A DNA stretch of 64,000 nucleotides, taken from Spirodela intermedia. Taxonomy: Eukaryota; Streptophyta; Magnoliopsida; Alismatales; Araceae. The stretch spans positions 1,501,001-1,565,000 of the forward strand of contig LR746270.1 of the NCBI GenBank assembly GCA_902729315.2, in the 5' to 3' direction. Positions 1 to 11,700 of this stretch are shown one piece after another. Both the position numbers and the translations under genes were made by a program. Numbering within the stretch: the first letter of the stretch is position 1; the number at the start of each line of letters is the position of its first letter. The notes beneath the pieces were generated by a model that was given only the letters and a program-made list of their open reading frames with translations, ran no database searches and was not told where the DNA came from.

Positions 1-40
1 CAATATATCATGTACTAACTTCTGATGTGCCCTGTTGCAG

Positions 41-2522
41 CATCTTTATGATTCTTTTGAGGAAATTCCTGGATATTTTCAATTTGCAACGGCATTGACC
101 TCCACTGATCTAGAAGAAATTCAAAACTTCCTTCAAATCGCTGTGAATTCCAGGTAAGATACTTGGCAAAAAGATAGCCTGCAACTCATTGAAAATTTTG
201 ACACATGATCCTCTGCATATCATTAATTTATTTATAGCTTATGTGTAACATAATGGGTTGACGAACAAAGAAAGTGATTAACATTGAGCTGCGATCTTCA
301 TGTTTAGTATTCCCCATCCGAGAAATTCTGTTACCCGAGAAATTGTCTCATCCGAGAGGGTGCTGACTGTGCCTAGCTTATGCTTCGTGTTGTTGGAATA
401 GTGGTGAGCTGCAGCTGAGATGCTACCAATACCTGTAGACCAGCATTGAATCAAATCTTGTATTCATCTGACTGGGCCCTGGTTGACTTTCTTGGTTTCG
501 CACTTTAAAAGATCGCATTATCAAAAATGTTTCAGGAGGAATATCACGTCTATAAGCTGCAGTTTTTTTACTATCAAAATCTAAATAACAACTTCTCATT
601 TCACATGTACAGCCTCAATATAAACTGTGGTGTTTCCTAGATGTAATCTTAACTAATTTTACTGAATCAATGAAGCTGTGAAGGATTGATCATCAAGACG
701 TTGGACGGGGATGCCACCTATGAACCTTCAAAGCGGTCAAACAACTGGCTGAAACTGAAGAAAGATTATATGGACAGGTAGGAAGGGTTATTTTGTCCTA
801 GGATGTTGACTGGCCTCTTTCTTTTCTCGTGAATATTTTTTTCTTCAGCTCAGCCTTCCTTACATTGTTCATTTCAGCATTGGAGACTCACTAGATTTGG
901 TACCCATTGCTGCATTCCATGGTCGTGGGAAACGTACAGGTTACTACTATGCTATGCTTTTCTTGATCTCCTTTCAATGTTGTGCACTGAGTTTTCTCTC
1001 TGGTTTAGACCCATTTCTTCGCAAGCTGCAAAGATTGCTCAATTTGTCGTGCCCTGTGTGATTCATAACCTTGCTCTGTGTGATTTTTAGAGAATTTAAT
1101 AGGAGACAATGCCATTTGATTGACATGTTGCTCAGTTCTTCCCTGAAAAATCATCTAACATTTTTTCATAATTATGTCAGGAGTGTATGGATCTTTTCTC
1201 CTTGCTTGTTATGATGAGCAAAATGAAGAATACCAAAGCATATGTAACATTGGTGCGTGGACTCCTCTGCGCTTTAATATTGCACAATATTCACATTCTG
1301 TGATCCCTATTGAATAATAGATTTCAATCCATAATTTTTAGGTACCGGATTCTCCGAGAAGGATCTTGAAGATCGCTCTACTTCTCTCCGAAGTAAAGTG
1401 ATCCCCAGACCAAAGGTATAGATAAGATTGATTCCTTATTAAACATTCGTTTCATACATAAAATTTCACCATTTTTAGTATATGCAGAAACATGAATGTT
1501 CGTTTTGTGTTCCAGCCATATTATCGGTTCGGTGACACATTGAACCCAGATGTCTGGTTTGAACCAGCTGAGGTAAGCACATGGCAGTACCTATTTCACA
1601 GTGCATTTTGGATATGTATGTCCGTTTTTGTGCTCCTTCAATGCTTTGCCATTCCTTCCTCGTCTGAAAGCATTATATTTCCTTTTTCCCATTCGAAGAA
1701 ATTCAGCTTCCTTTTTTTCTCTTTTTTTTTTTAATAATAAAAATGGGAACTTTTGGTTAGCCATCTTGAAGGGAGGACCCCTACGACCACCACCTGCCCT
1801 CTCCCAATAACTAACCCTAGTAGATACCGTTGACATCTCCCATATCAGAAGAAGCGTATGCTCACATTCCTCCCTCTTCATCGACAATCAAATCCCATCA
1901 TGGAACTAGGAGGCCCTGTGGCTTGAGGAGAGAGCTGCCTTCTAATGGTTGGTGGGAGAGGGGAGGAAGGGGGTTGACTCACTGCAAGGGAGATGAAGAT
2001 GGGTGGAAGAAATTGTGAGCATAATTGAGATGCGACGGTGAATGCGCTTTCAACCGGTCAACATCAGCTGGTTCCCCTCCTTTCTTCAGCCCTTCTCATC
2101 AGGAACTCCTTTTGGCCTTTGTGCCAGGTTTGGGAGGTGAAGGCGGCTGATCTGAGTATCAGTCCTGTCCATCGGGCTGCCCGCGGTGCCATTGATCCTA
2201 ACAAGGTTAGAATGCGACCTCAAGAGCCCGCCTGCCTGCCTGCCTCAAGAGCCCTGCTGACGGCTCTCTTTGATGCTCTTTTTTGAAGGGGATCTCTCTC
2301 CGGTTTCCTCGTTTGCTGAGGATTCGTGACGACAAGAACCCAGATCAGGCCACCACGGCTGAGCAGGTACTTCCAGGGCACCGATCCCGCTTTTACACAG
2401 CTCAGTTGCTCGCCTGATTCGGTGGTTGAGGGTAACGGGCTTGTTGTCTTCAGGTTGCCGAGTTGTATCGTGCTCAGAAGATCAATCATGTCAACAATCA
2501 GACGGAGGAGAATGACGAATGA
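41..2522 (+). CDS. LIG1: DNA ligase 1, C-terminal part (gene starts before the window)
   Basis: ATP-dependent DNA ligase I seals nicks in replication (Okazaki fragments) and repair in the nucleus. Nine coding exons are visible: 41-153, 676-777, 878-939, 1181-1252, 1342-1415, 1516-1572, 2128-2205, 2289-2366 and 2454-2522 (TGA). All have GT-AG introns and the phases join without a break. The translation shows ligase motif IV (CEGLIIK), motif V (WLKLKKDYM), then the OB-fold with [19 protein letters not shown] and motif VI ([10 protein letters not shown]), followed by a short acidic tail ending ENDE. The N-terminus and catalytic Lys lie upstream of base 1. The largest visible intron (1573-2127) holds nothing recognisable. 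Family assignment is very secure. The exact paralogue (LIG1 rather than LIG6) is inferred from the continuous match through the OB-fold to the tail. Confidence 0.93.
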
Positions 2523-2860
2523 TCCTGCTTCTTCTTCTTCCTTCTCTGCCTGAGAACTTAGTCGTCGCCCATCTAACCAGCTTGGATGCATTGTAACTTC
2601 ATTTTTATTCTCGTGCTGACGCGGCAGTCTCCTTGTCTGTACGACCAAGGGAAAAATGTGAGCATATCATTCACTGGGTCGTCTCTTTTGATCCGAATCT
2701 TTGACTAAATGCGGTTTGGCAAACCGATAATGCTGAAATTTCCACATTCGGATGGGCCCACCTGCGTTAAATACAGTCAAATGCTCAGATCTCGATGGGT
2801 CATAATAATGGTCCTCTTCATCTCTGTCATAGATCTCCCATCGGCTTCCTCTGCTCAACC

Positions 2861-3460
2861 ATGGCTAAACCCATCTTCCTCCTGTCCACCGTCCTACTCT
2901 CCTTCCTCGCCTCCGCCGCGGGGCAGTCCACCACAGCCGTCCGCGACACGGCGGGGAAGGAACTCCGGCGAGCCTCCAGGTACTACATCCTGCCCCTCCG
3001 CCGGGGAAGCGGCGGCGGCCTGACCCTCGCCGCCCGCAAGGGGAGGTGCCCGCTGTACGTGGCCCAAGAGATCTTCGAGGTGGCGCGAGGGCTGCCGGTC
3101 ACCTTCCGGCCGGTGGACCCAAAGGATGCGGTGGTTAGATTGTCTACGGACCAGAACGTGGAGTTCGCGGCGGCGACCGTCTGCGCGCAGTCCACCGTCT
3201 GGAAGCTCGGCGATCTCGATGGCAGCACGAAAAGGAGGTACGTGACGACCGGCGGAGCGCTGGGGAACCCTGGCCTGGGGACGGTGAGCAACTGGTTCAA
3301 GATTGAGCGATCTGGCATGGACTACAAGCTGGTCTTCTGCCCTACCGTGTGCAAGTTCTGCAAGGTGTTGTGCGGGGACGTCGGCGTGTTCTACGAGAAT
3401 GGGAGGAGGTACTTGGGGTTGAGCGCCCAGCCTTTCCCGGTGATGTTCAAGAAGGCGTAA
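2861..3460 (+). CDS. Kunitz (STI/miraculin-like) protease inhibitor
   Basis: A single-exon gene of 199 aa. The first 22 or so residues (MAKPIFLLSTVLLSFLASAA) form a signal peptide, so the product is secreted or vacuolar. The mature chain begins near VRDTAGKELRRASRYYILPL, the start of the Kunitz/STI beta-trefoil. It resembles the family signature but has Ala where E/D/N/T/Y is usual. Cysteines occur in the expected places (GRCPLY, ATVCAQ, and the cluster CPTVCKFCKVLC). The cluster and the end (VMFKKA) are typical of the miraculin-like branch. I chose the ATG at 2861 because the in-frame ATG at 2795 would put 22 unrelated residues before the signal peptide. Family members inhibit serine or other proteases in seeds and defence; the target here is unknown. 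It follows LIG1 by only about 340 bp and converges on the PPR gene. Confidence 0.9.
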   Translation: MAKPIFLLSTVLLSFLASAAGQSTTAVRDTAGKELRRASRYYILPLRRGSGGGLTLAARKGRCPLYVAQEIFEVARGLPVTFRPVDPKDAVVRLSTDQNVEFAAATVCAQSTVWKLGDLDGSTKRRYVTTGGALGNPGLGTVSNWFKIERSGMDYKLVFCPTVCKFCKVLCGDVGVFYENGRRYLGLSAQPFPVMFKKA

Positions 3461-3591
3461 TTCCCTGTGATGTCATCGCCGGAACCCTCAGATGTGAATG
3501 TAATAATAAGGCGGGAAAACTGCTTCTAAAACTGATGTTTACGTACCCGTGAAGTCGGAGATGATCTTGGATATGGGCTTCGAGGTCTGGA

Positions 3592-5178
3592 TCAGATCAT
3601 GATCCAGCTGTGGTACTGCTCACAATGGGATCTTAGCTGCTTCTCCATCCCTTCCAGAACCGAGTAAACTTCGGTCTGGCGGAAATGGGCCTTGTCTTCC
3701 ACGAGGAATTCGCGCACGACGCCATTCAGCTCTATCCAGCTGCGCCCGGGTCTCTTCCTGATCCTTCTGCCCCTCATCGTCTTCCTGATTTCTCTGGCTT
3801 CGTCCCATCTGTTTGCGCTGGCGTACATGTTCCAGAGGAGGACATGGACGCCGTCATCGTCTGGTTCGAGGCCGATGACCCGTTTTCCTGCGACTTCTGC
3901 TAATCTTCGGTCATCGTGAACTAGGCAAGCGCTGAGCAGTGATCTCCAGAGAACAGCATCTGGTTCGATTTCCATCCCACCAATCAAATCTTCTGCATCA
4001 GTTAATCTCCCCGCCCTGCTCAGCAGGTCAACCACACAGCCAAAGTGCTGGATTTGCGGCTTGAGGCTGTAGTAACCGCGCATAATGTCGAACCATGAAA
4101 GACCCTCCTGGACCAGGCCGGCATGTGAGCAGGCAGATAGGACAGAGACGAAGGTGACCCCATTTGGGCGCGCCCCGGATCCCAGCATTTCCGAGAACAC
4201 GTACAGAGCTCCATCTCCATCGCCGTTTACAGCGAGCCCTAAGATCATCGTCGTCCAGGTGTAGACGTCCCTGTGCCTCATACCATTGAAGATGACAGCC
4301 GCCGTTTCCACGCTGCCGCTCTTCGAGTACATGTCGATTAGAGCGTTGCCGATGGTGGCGTCCGAGTTCGCCATCGTCTTGCTGATGAGACCGTGGATGG
4401 AGCAGCCCACGCTCAGAGCGCCGACGTCGGCGCACGCGGAGAGGACGCCGACGATCGTGACTGAAGTTGGTCGGCAGCCCTCGGAGTTCATCTCGCGGAA
4501 GAGTTCCAGAGCTCGGATAGGGCACCTGCCTTGAACGAAAGCCGTGATCATCACGGTCCAGGAGACCGCATTTCTGTGCGGCATTTCATCAAACAGACGA
4601 CGGGCCACATCCAGCCGCTCCTGCTTTGCATACCCATTGATAAGGCTACTCCAGGAGATCTCATCCCTCGTCGGCATACTGTCGAAGACCTGCCTGGCGC
4701 TGCCAATCTTCCCGCTCCTGCAGTACATATCCACCAGCGCGTTGTTGACCACGGTTTCTAGATCCAAATCATGACGCACGATCAAGCCATGGAGGGATCT
4801 CCCCAGGGAGAGGTCCGCCATGTGGCCGGAAGCCGAGAGCGCTGCGACGACGGAGAAGCCGTCCGGCCGGAGGCCGGAGAAGAGGATCTGGCGGAAGACA
4901 TCAGCGGCGTCGCTGGGGCGGCCTTCCTGCAAGTGGAGCTTCATGAGGGAGGTCCTTGAGACGAGATCGGGGCGGCGGATCTGGCCGAAGACGCGGAGCG
5001 CGTCCGCCGACCGCCGGAATTCCGAGTATGCGTTGAGGATTCGACATGAGAAGCTCTGCGGGTGCGGGAGGAGGCCTTGCGTGATGGCTTGGGCGTGTAT
5101 CTGCAAGAGCTGCTCCAAGCAGCGGCAATGGTGGAGCAGAGCGCGGCAGCTTGGCAGAGGGGAAGAACCCCCGCGCAT
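3592..5178 (-). CDS. Pentatricopeptide repeat protein, PLS class with E domain
   Basis: An intronless ORF of 528 aa. It contains a run of PPR units of the P/L/S type (for example NALVDMYCRSGKIGSARQVF, SWSSLINGYAKQERLDVARR, TWTTMILGLAVNGDGDGALY). The C-terminal part is an E/E+ region (EPDAVLWRSLLSACLVHDD through GRSWIELNGVVREFLVEDK) and no DYW deaminase follows. Family knowledge: PLS-E proteins bind organelle RNA one base per repeat and usually serve C-to-U editing with a DYW partner in trans. The editing target cannot be read from the sequence. The start is the ATG at 5178. The ORF is open to 5283, but that extension is encoded by a CT/GA microsatellite (Arg-Glu repeats) and looks like 5' UTR. 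Its 3' end is 131 bp from the convergent Kunitz stop. Confidence 0.9.
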   Translation of the reverse strand: MRGGSSPLPSCRALLHHCRCLEQLLQIHAQAITQGLLPHPQSFSCRILNAYSEFRRSADALRVFGQIRRPDLVSRTSLMKLHLQEGRPSDAADVFRQILFSGLRPDGFSVVAALSASGHMADLSLGRSLHGLIVRHDLDLETVVNNALVDMYCRSGKIGSARQVFDSMPTRDEISWSSLINGYAKQERLDVARRLFDEMPHRNAVSWTVMITAFVQGRCPIRALELFREMNSEGCRPTSVTIVGVLSACADVGALSVGCSIHGLISKTMANSDATIGNALIDMYSKSGSVETAAVIFNGMRHRDVYTWTTMILGLAVNGDGDGALYVFSEMLGSGARPNGVTFVSVLSACSHAGLVQEGLSWFDIMRGYYSLKPQIQHFGCVVDLLSRAGRLTDAEDLIGGMEIEPDAVLWRSLLSACLVHDDRRLAEVAGKRVIGLEPDDDGVHVLLWNMYASANRWDEAREIRKTMRGRRIRKRPGRSWIELNGVVREFLVEDKAHFRQTEVYSVLEGMEKQLRSHCEQYHSWIMI

Positions 5179-5205
5179 CTGCTGGCGAGCGGCCGGCGTG
5201 AGACG

Positions 5206-5226
5206 GTCTCTCTCTCTCTCTCTCTC
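5206..5226. repeat. (CT)n tract in PPR 5' leader
   Basis: A perfect TC dinucleotide run just upstream of the PPR start codon. On the coding strand it is a GA tract in the presumed 5' UTR. It makes a spurious Arg-Glu N-terminal extension open. Confidence 0.85.
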
Positions 5227-5735
5227 CCCTCTGTGTTTCGGTTTATACACAGAGAGAGAGATCAGATAATCGGCTGGGTCCATATTGGACTTGGGGACTC
5301 AAACCAATTTTGGCCACATTCATGGGCCGGCCTGGCTTTTTGTTTCAGGATTTCCTTGCTCGAGCCCAGATGGGCTCGGCAACAACTAGACGCTACGAAA
5401 AGACAACACCTTTTAGATGAAAAGACCCGACAACGAAACACCGATAGATGAATCTGTACATTGTCCATGTAGTAATAATAATAATAATAAAGCTCATGGG
5501 TAGATCAGTCAATGGCGTTAGAACGATCTCATACCAGTTGACATACCAAGGTAAACCTGGGATTATAAAGATTTGACTCGATCATCCACCCCCGATTACT
5601 CTGCTGACCTTTGCTTTAATGATATACAAGGAGCTCCGGTCAGAGAAGTCAACGGGGCCCGCGTCAAGTTCTCCTCCAAAGCTTCGGACAGTGCACAAGT
5701 CGAGACAACAACAGAAAAAAGGTCAACCGAGGGGA
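5227..5735. other. Intergenic: PPR promoter / myosin VIII 3' flank
   Basis: This separates two same-strand (-) genes. It holds a short AAT microsatellite near 5471-5490 and no coding signal. Both the PPR promoter and the myosin 3' UTR must lie here. Confidence 0.6.
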
Positions 5736-8700
5736 TCACCTGCCCCACCATTTCTTCTTGCTTTTGTCGGAACTTGGAGTCTCCTCGCTCCCGAGTTTTT
5801 GGAGGATGGCCTTGGTCTCCCGGAGCCTCAGCCCGAAGTCCTTCTTCCAGGAGTCGAAAGTCAACTTCAGCCGCCGGAACTCGCGGTCGGGGTTCAGGTC
5901 AACGTCGACCTGACCGGACTTGACCTCCACCAGGAGCTTCGCGTCGTCGGCGAACACCTGCGCTCGCTGCTCCAGCTCCTCCGCCAGGCGGCCGATCACG
6001 CTCAGCCCCACGCCCATGTCCTTGGACAACACCCGCGACAGCGCCGCCCGCTCGCCGCTCCCGCCGCCATCGAGGCTCTGCTCCGGCGAGGAGTCGGAGC
6101 GCCGCCGCGAGGCGTCGTCGACGGCGAGGCTGCGCTTGGCGATGGAGAGGCTGGACTGAAGGGACTTCATCTGCATCTGCCAGACTTCCTCCATCGACCG
6201 CATCTTCTGCTCGTACTCGGACCACCTGCTCTCGTACTGGCGGAGCCTCTGGTTGAGCACCTCGTTCTCCTCCTCTTTCTCTCTCAGACCCGCCTCCGCT
6301 CTGGTGACTCGCCGCTGCAGCTCGGTGAGGGCCGACGTCGCCACCACCACCTCGCCCAGCGGCGGCGAGGTCCTCATGGAGACCTTGAGAACACCCCAAT
6401 TAAACCCCCTTTTAAATAACTAAAACCAAACCACTGGCGAGATATTATTGAGAGGAAGCTTACCTTCTTAGTAGGGTCGGACCTGGGGGGCGGTGGGGTG
6501 GAGGGCCCGGGACGTCCTCTGACGAGCCGCCCTCGGATCACTGATCATGGCGATAAGAGGTTACTGGATTGTCGATGCAGCAAAGGAGAGAGTTTTGGCG
6601 TGCACCCACCTGACTGTACGGCCACCGCTGCTCCACGCAGCTCCAGGAAGCGTCTCCTCGCCAGCCAGCTCCTCAGCTCTCTCTGTATGACGATGGCGGC
6701 TCTGTGCTCCGCCGCCAGGACCGAACACCGCCGCCTCGCTTGCTCGCCCCGAATGACTGCAACAAAAGCATGCAAATCAAGATATATATGTCGGACGGAA
6801 GGAGAGCAAGAAACGGAGAGAGAAAGATCAGTACATGACTGCAAGGTTGTGGCTCGCTTCCTCAAGTCCTTCAGGCGGGAGCGAGCCCGGTAGCCCCTGA
6901 AACAGCTCTGGAAGCTCAGAATGCCATGAAGCACGCGATTTCTTGTGTCTTCGAGGACGCCAATCTATGAGATAATCAGATGTCATCAGCAGCGGGGGGG
7001 GGGAGGGGTTGGAGTCGACGAAAGAATCTATGAAGGAATGTGTGGATGGGGACCGGCTAGAAGGCTCACCTGTCCAGTGCGGAAAAATAGCTTGGTGTAA
7101 CCCACTTGGTACATTTCAGGCAGAATATTGAACTGGTGAAGAATTGCGATAGAGACACTGAGAGGGGTTTGTGATGCGACACTCTGGCGGAGAAGGAATC
7201 CGTACCTGACGATGCGATGTGGCAGGGGGAGAGCATCAGAAGGCGAGTGAGTAGAGGCATCCGGAGGAGCAGAAGAAGAATATATAGTGAGGAGATGTCG
7301 TCACCTTCTAGCAAACTTCTGGTGAGACAACCGGGTCGGAAAGCCCGACCTGGAAATCCGAACCACCTCCAGAACCCCGCAGCACCGGAGCTGCTGCACT
7401 ACGAGCGTCTGCTCGTAGGCTCCGGGGAGCTGCATGTTATTGGGTTTAATGCACCGTATGAAGTGAGGAGTGGTGCTTTCCAATCGCTTCATCAGCTGGA
7501 AAAGTTGACCCTAAAGAGCACATAAGAAGATTGTCAGACCCTACAAAAATGTAGTTTGCCCGCCCTAGTCAAAGATGAAGGCATGGTTGGTTCTGGTCAG
7601 GAACTTTAGAGGGCAATTACCTTGAACTTCATCGCAACGCTCAACCTTTGAGAATCTGCTCCACTGGATCTATGGGGATGGCAGCCAGGCTTATCAGGCT
7701 GACTGAGCATTTTGGATGCAAATATTTGAGGAAGTTGGCACGTGGAAGATGCAAGCAGCAGAATAGAATCCATATGCAGCAGATCTCTATTTTTTTCTAG
7801 AAATCCAGATGCGTCATACAGCACCTGAGTAGAACAGAACAATCCATCAGTCTAATGGAACCAATGTTTGTCAATCTGTGCGTGCACATGCGTATGTGTG
7901 TGTGTGGTACTAGGATGAGGCGACATAGCAACCTCCCCAGCATAGTGATTGACGCCAAAAGCCTTCCCCCTTTCTGCTCTGAAGCAGGAATTCGAATTCA
8001 GATGCTCCTTAAGTTTGTCTGCAAAAGTCAAATCTGTGCCATTCGGAAAAGTGGATTCCTCATCCAACAGCGATAGTAATCCGAGTGGTTTCTGCATAAA
8101 AATCATTGGTAAGAGAGTACTGTATAAGCTAATAAGCAAAAGGAATGAAGAAATAATACACAAAATAATTGATTCTGGGGAGATATAAGGGGATATGGTT
8201 AATATGAAAATGAAATGACGGATTCTGGGGAGCAATCAGAAGTTTGCGTGGGATAAACAGACGCGGGCTAGCTAATCTCAGAAAGGATAATTCGTTGGCA
8301 ATGAATCGTACGTTATGAGTGCATACCAAAGAGGGAGAATATACAACACTTTGGATTTTCTCACTGATTAAGTTATAAATTACTGCACAGGCACTGACTT
8401 GTCCCCAGCACATTCCGGAGAATCATTCAGAAGGCTAAACAATGGAACTCAACTATGTAGAACCTAATAAATCATTTATATGAGTCGTTGCTATGTGCCA
8501 TACGACAATATGGAACTCGGTTGATCAAATGCTCATCAGATATTATGTTTCCACAAATAAATAGATGAAAATAAGGATGTGAAGTATAGACACCTTCTCA
8601 AATAAATTTAGACAAGCCTGATTGTCCTCGAAGTCCACTCTTGTCCAATCGATGCCATCTTGAATATATTCCTGAGAAAAGTGAAAGTTATTGTATCGTC

Positions 8701-11700
8701 GCAGTAGAGAAAAACTAATCGATGGAATATTTCGAATAGTGAGGATGCAAATGGAGCACCCAAAGCTCTCTATGGGAAGGACCAAGGCAGATTGTGAAAG
8801 AATGATCAACAGCAGGTAATTGTGTCTCCATATGTTCAATACACCAGATGTTTCATCATGCAAAAGTACTTCAGACTTGTAAGGTGATACAGTTCCGGGC
8901 TGGTTCATATCAAAACGGCTTTTGGAGTTGTAAATGCTTGCTTTAGTGCTTAAATCAGATCAGACATCCATCGCAAATTACTAATGGCAATTTCCAAGCA
9001 TATGCACCGGACTTTATAGGATGGGAACTCTACACACAGTGGAACAGGCAAGCTGGACCAACAAACCTCAAAATTGTCTCAAGATATAACATAGTAATAA
9101 ATATTCACAGATGCTCTAGAGCGCAAATCAAATTTTCATCATGTTCAAGGGCATGAATTTTTTTCAAAGACCTCTATTTAAAATCTGTCATTAGTTGACT
9201 CATTCATTGACTAAAATAGGAGAAAAAAAGAAACAGAAGATACAAAATTTTCATAATTAAAATAGCTACAGAGAGGGAAATGCCGACTTGCTATTATTCA
9301 TCTACTTCGTGGTAAACGAGCTACCTCCTGTTCCAGTTTGAACAGATGCCGATTAAAATGTTGTTGCAGCCTTTCATTAGCATAATTTATGCAGAACTGT
9401 TCAAAACTATTCTTCTGCAAAAAAAGAAAATAATAGTAATAAGTGACGTAAAGTCAGAATCAACTTTTTTATTCGAAGCCAAAAAGAAGTACAAGATAAT
9501 TACATCAAAAAATTCAAAGCCATAAATATCAAGAATGCTGATAGATCTGCCTGTGCGACACTTGCCCACTTCAAGTGATTTATTGATCCGTTCCACTAAC
9601 CAATCAAATAGACTAGCATAGAGTGACTTAGCTAGTGCATCTCTTGAATCAATAGCCTGAAGGGACAGAAATGAGCAAAGTTTCACATTCAGCACACAAA
9701 ATAATAAGAAATAAAATAATACGTATTTTCTTTGAAAAATTCAGCACCTGTGATAAAGTAAGTTTCTGAACAATATCATCAGTCCCGACTTTCATTCTAC
9801 GAATGCATAATGCTAACTTAAGCTCTTCCAAGCCACACCCGATCAGGCTAGCAACAGTACTCAAAGCTGCAAATCAAACAGTCGTGGAAAGCTAAGTACA
9901 GTTAAAATAGATACCAGATTGTCAGCGAAGTTATCACGGCAGTGTAACGAAAGTTATATCTAGATGCTCGCGTACTCTTGCTATACCATGATACGTCACC
10001 CTTAAAAAGGACGAAACTAGTTTTGACAAAAAGCATAGACGACAAAATAATAATCTACTGCCATGATACCTACAAAACAATGAATGAGGGCAAAGCGAAG
10101 CCAATTTTGACAAAAATAATATAGGGAATTATAATCTACCAATATCTACACCTCATTCCATGTGAATTTTATCCCACACCAAGTCAAGAAGAACTTGTTT
10201 TATCATTAAACTTGATATTTTTCAACTAGACAAGCTTTATGCCATTTTTCATGATCAATTTTTTATGGATAACTTTTTATGCCTTTTAGGCAGGAGATAT
10301 CTCGTTGAGAAGGGAGCCACTTGCCTTGACATCCAAATGCATGCTATCTTAGGATGTACTATTAAATGCACCATACCATGTCCCAAATGCTATCTGTGAA
10401 TTTTCCATCATGCTGTGTGCCAGTGAGGTATTTGAGATATTGATAATTTTGAGCTTGATAAAAGTAAAAGCACTAAGATTTATCAAATCAGCATGACATC
10501 TACATTTTGATATATATTCCGCCCTCTGAGAAATAAAATATATATTTTGATATTAAGTTCTAAGGAACAGTTCTACCTTCATCCTGCATGACATCTACAT
10601 GATCTTCATTGTCAATAATGACAAAGTTAACGTTGCCTAGCCACAAAACTGATGCAAGCATGGCAAAAACATTGTCCTGATCCTCTTTGCTGATGTGAAC
10701 CACATCTAAAGCTTCCTGGAAAAAGACAAGATAGTAAGCCGAACAATCGGTGACTGAATAACCACAATCTTAGTAAAGCAGGTCAGGAAATAACCAAAAG
10801 AAGGTGAAATCTTTCAGCATCGTTGGTTCCAGAAACAGAAAAACAATCACTCTGCTGTAGGTAATTGTACTCTCTGGCAGCTTTCAAATTCAATTTCTCT
10901 GCGTCCACGAGCATAGAAATTATTACGGAATCAAGGGAGTTGAGGGGGGGAAAAAAACTAACAGCATAGTAGAGAGCTAAAAATGTTTTAGCAGAATAAG
11001 AGCACAGAGACAATGACCGAGTTGTAAGAGGTGAAAAAAAATAGTGGATCTTTCTTAAGCATGAAAAAAAAGTGAAACAGCAGATATACGAGAGATAAAT
11101 TAAAGTCAGAAAATACCAAGCTTTCTTTTCACTCAAGAAATACAGATTTGTATTGCAAATATGATTATTTCAGAGGGTATATTAACAGAACGGAGCACAC
11201 ATAATACCTTTAAGAGCGATAGGAGCGCCAGAACACAGCTGATAAAATATATGATATGACCGTTCCCCGTCTGCACATTGCACTACCCTTGACTGTCCAG
11301 GATATGGTAAGTAAATAAATGTGCTGTTATGTTCGCAAACACTATAAAACATGATGAATATAGTACCTTCTCAAGCAAAACTGCCAGCGAGGTAAGACCA
11401 GGGTTCACAGCAGCGACCAGTGCAAAATCAAGAACATTAATCATGAGAAGATATTGTTGTAAAACATTTCACAGAGGAATTTACTATAGTAATCTTACAA
11501 GTTTGAATCTTGGCACCAGATATTTTTCCAGCCACATTGAAATGAATTTCAATCAGTTTACCCTGCATTCAGAAACAAGAGGAGTGGGTATACGCATGCT
11601 GATGAAAGAGAGTACTATCAATCCCAAACTCGTGTCAGCCAAAAATCTCAAATTGTATACAGTCGTTTGTGCTTACAAATCGACTGGAGTTATCATTCCT

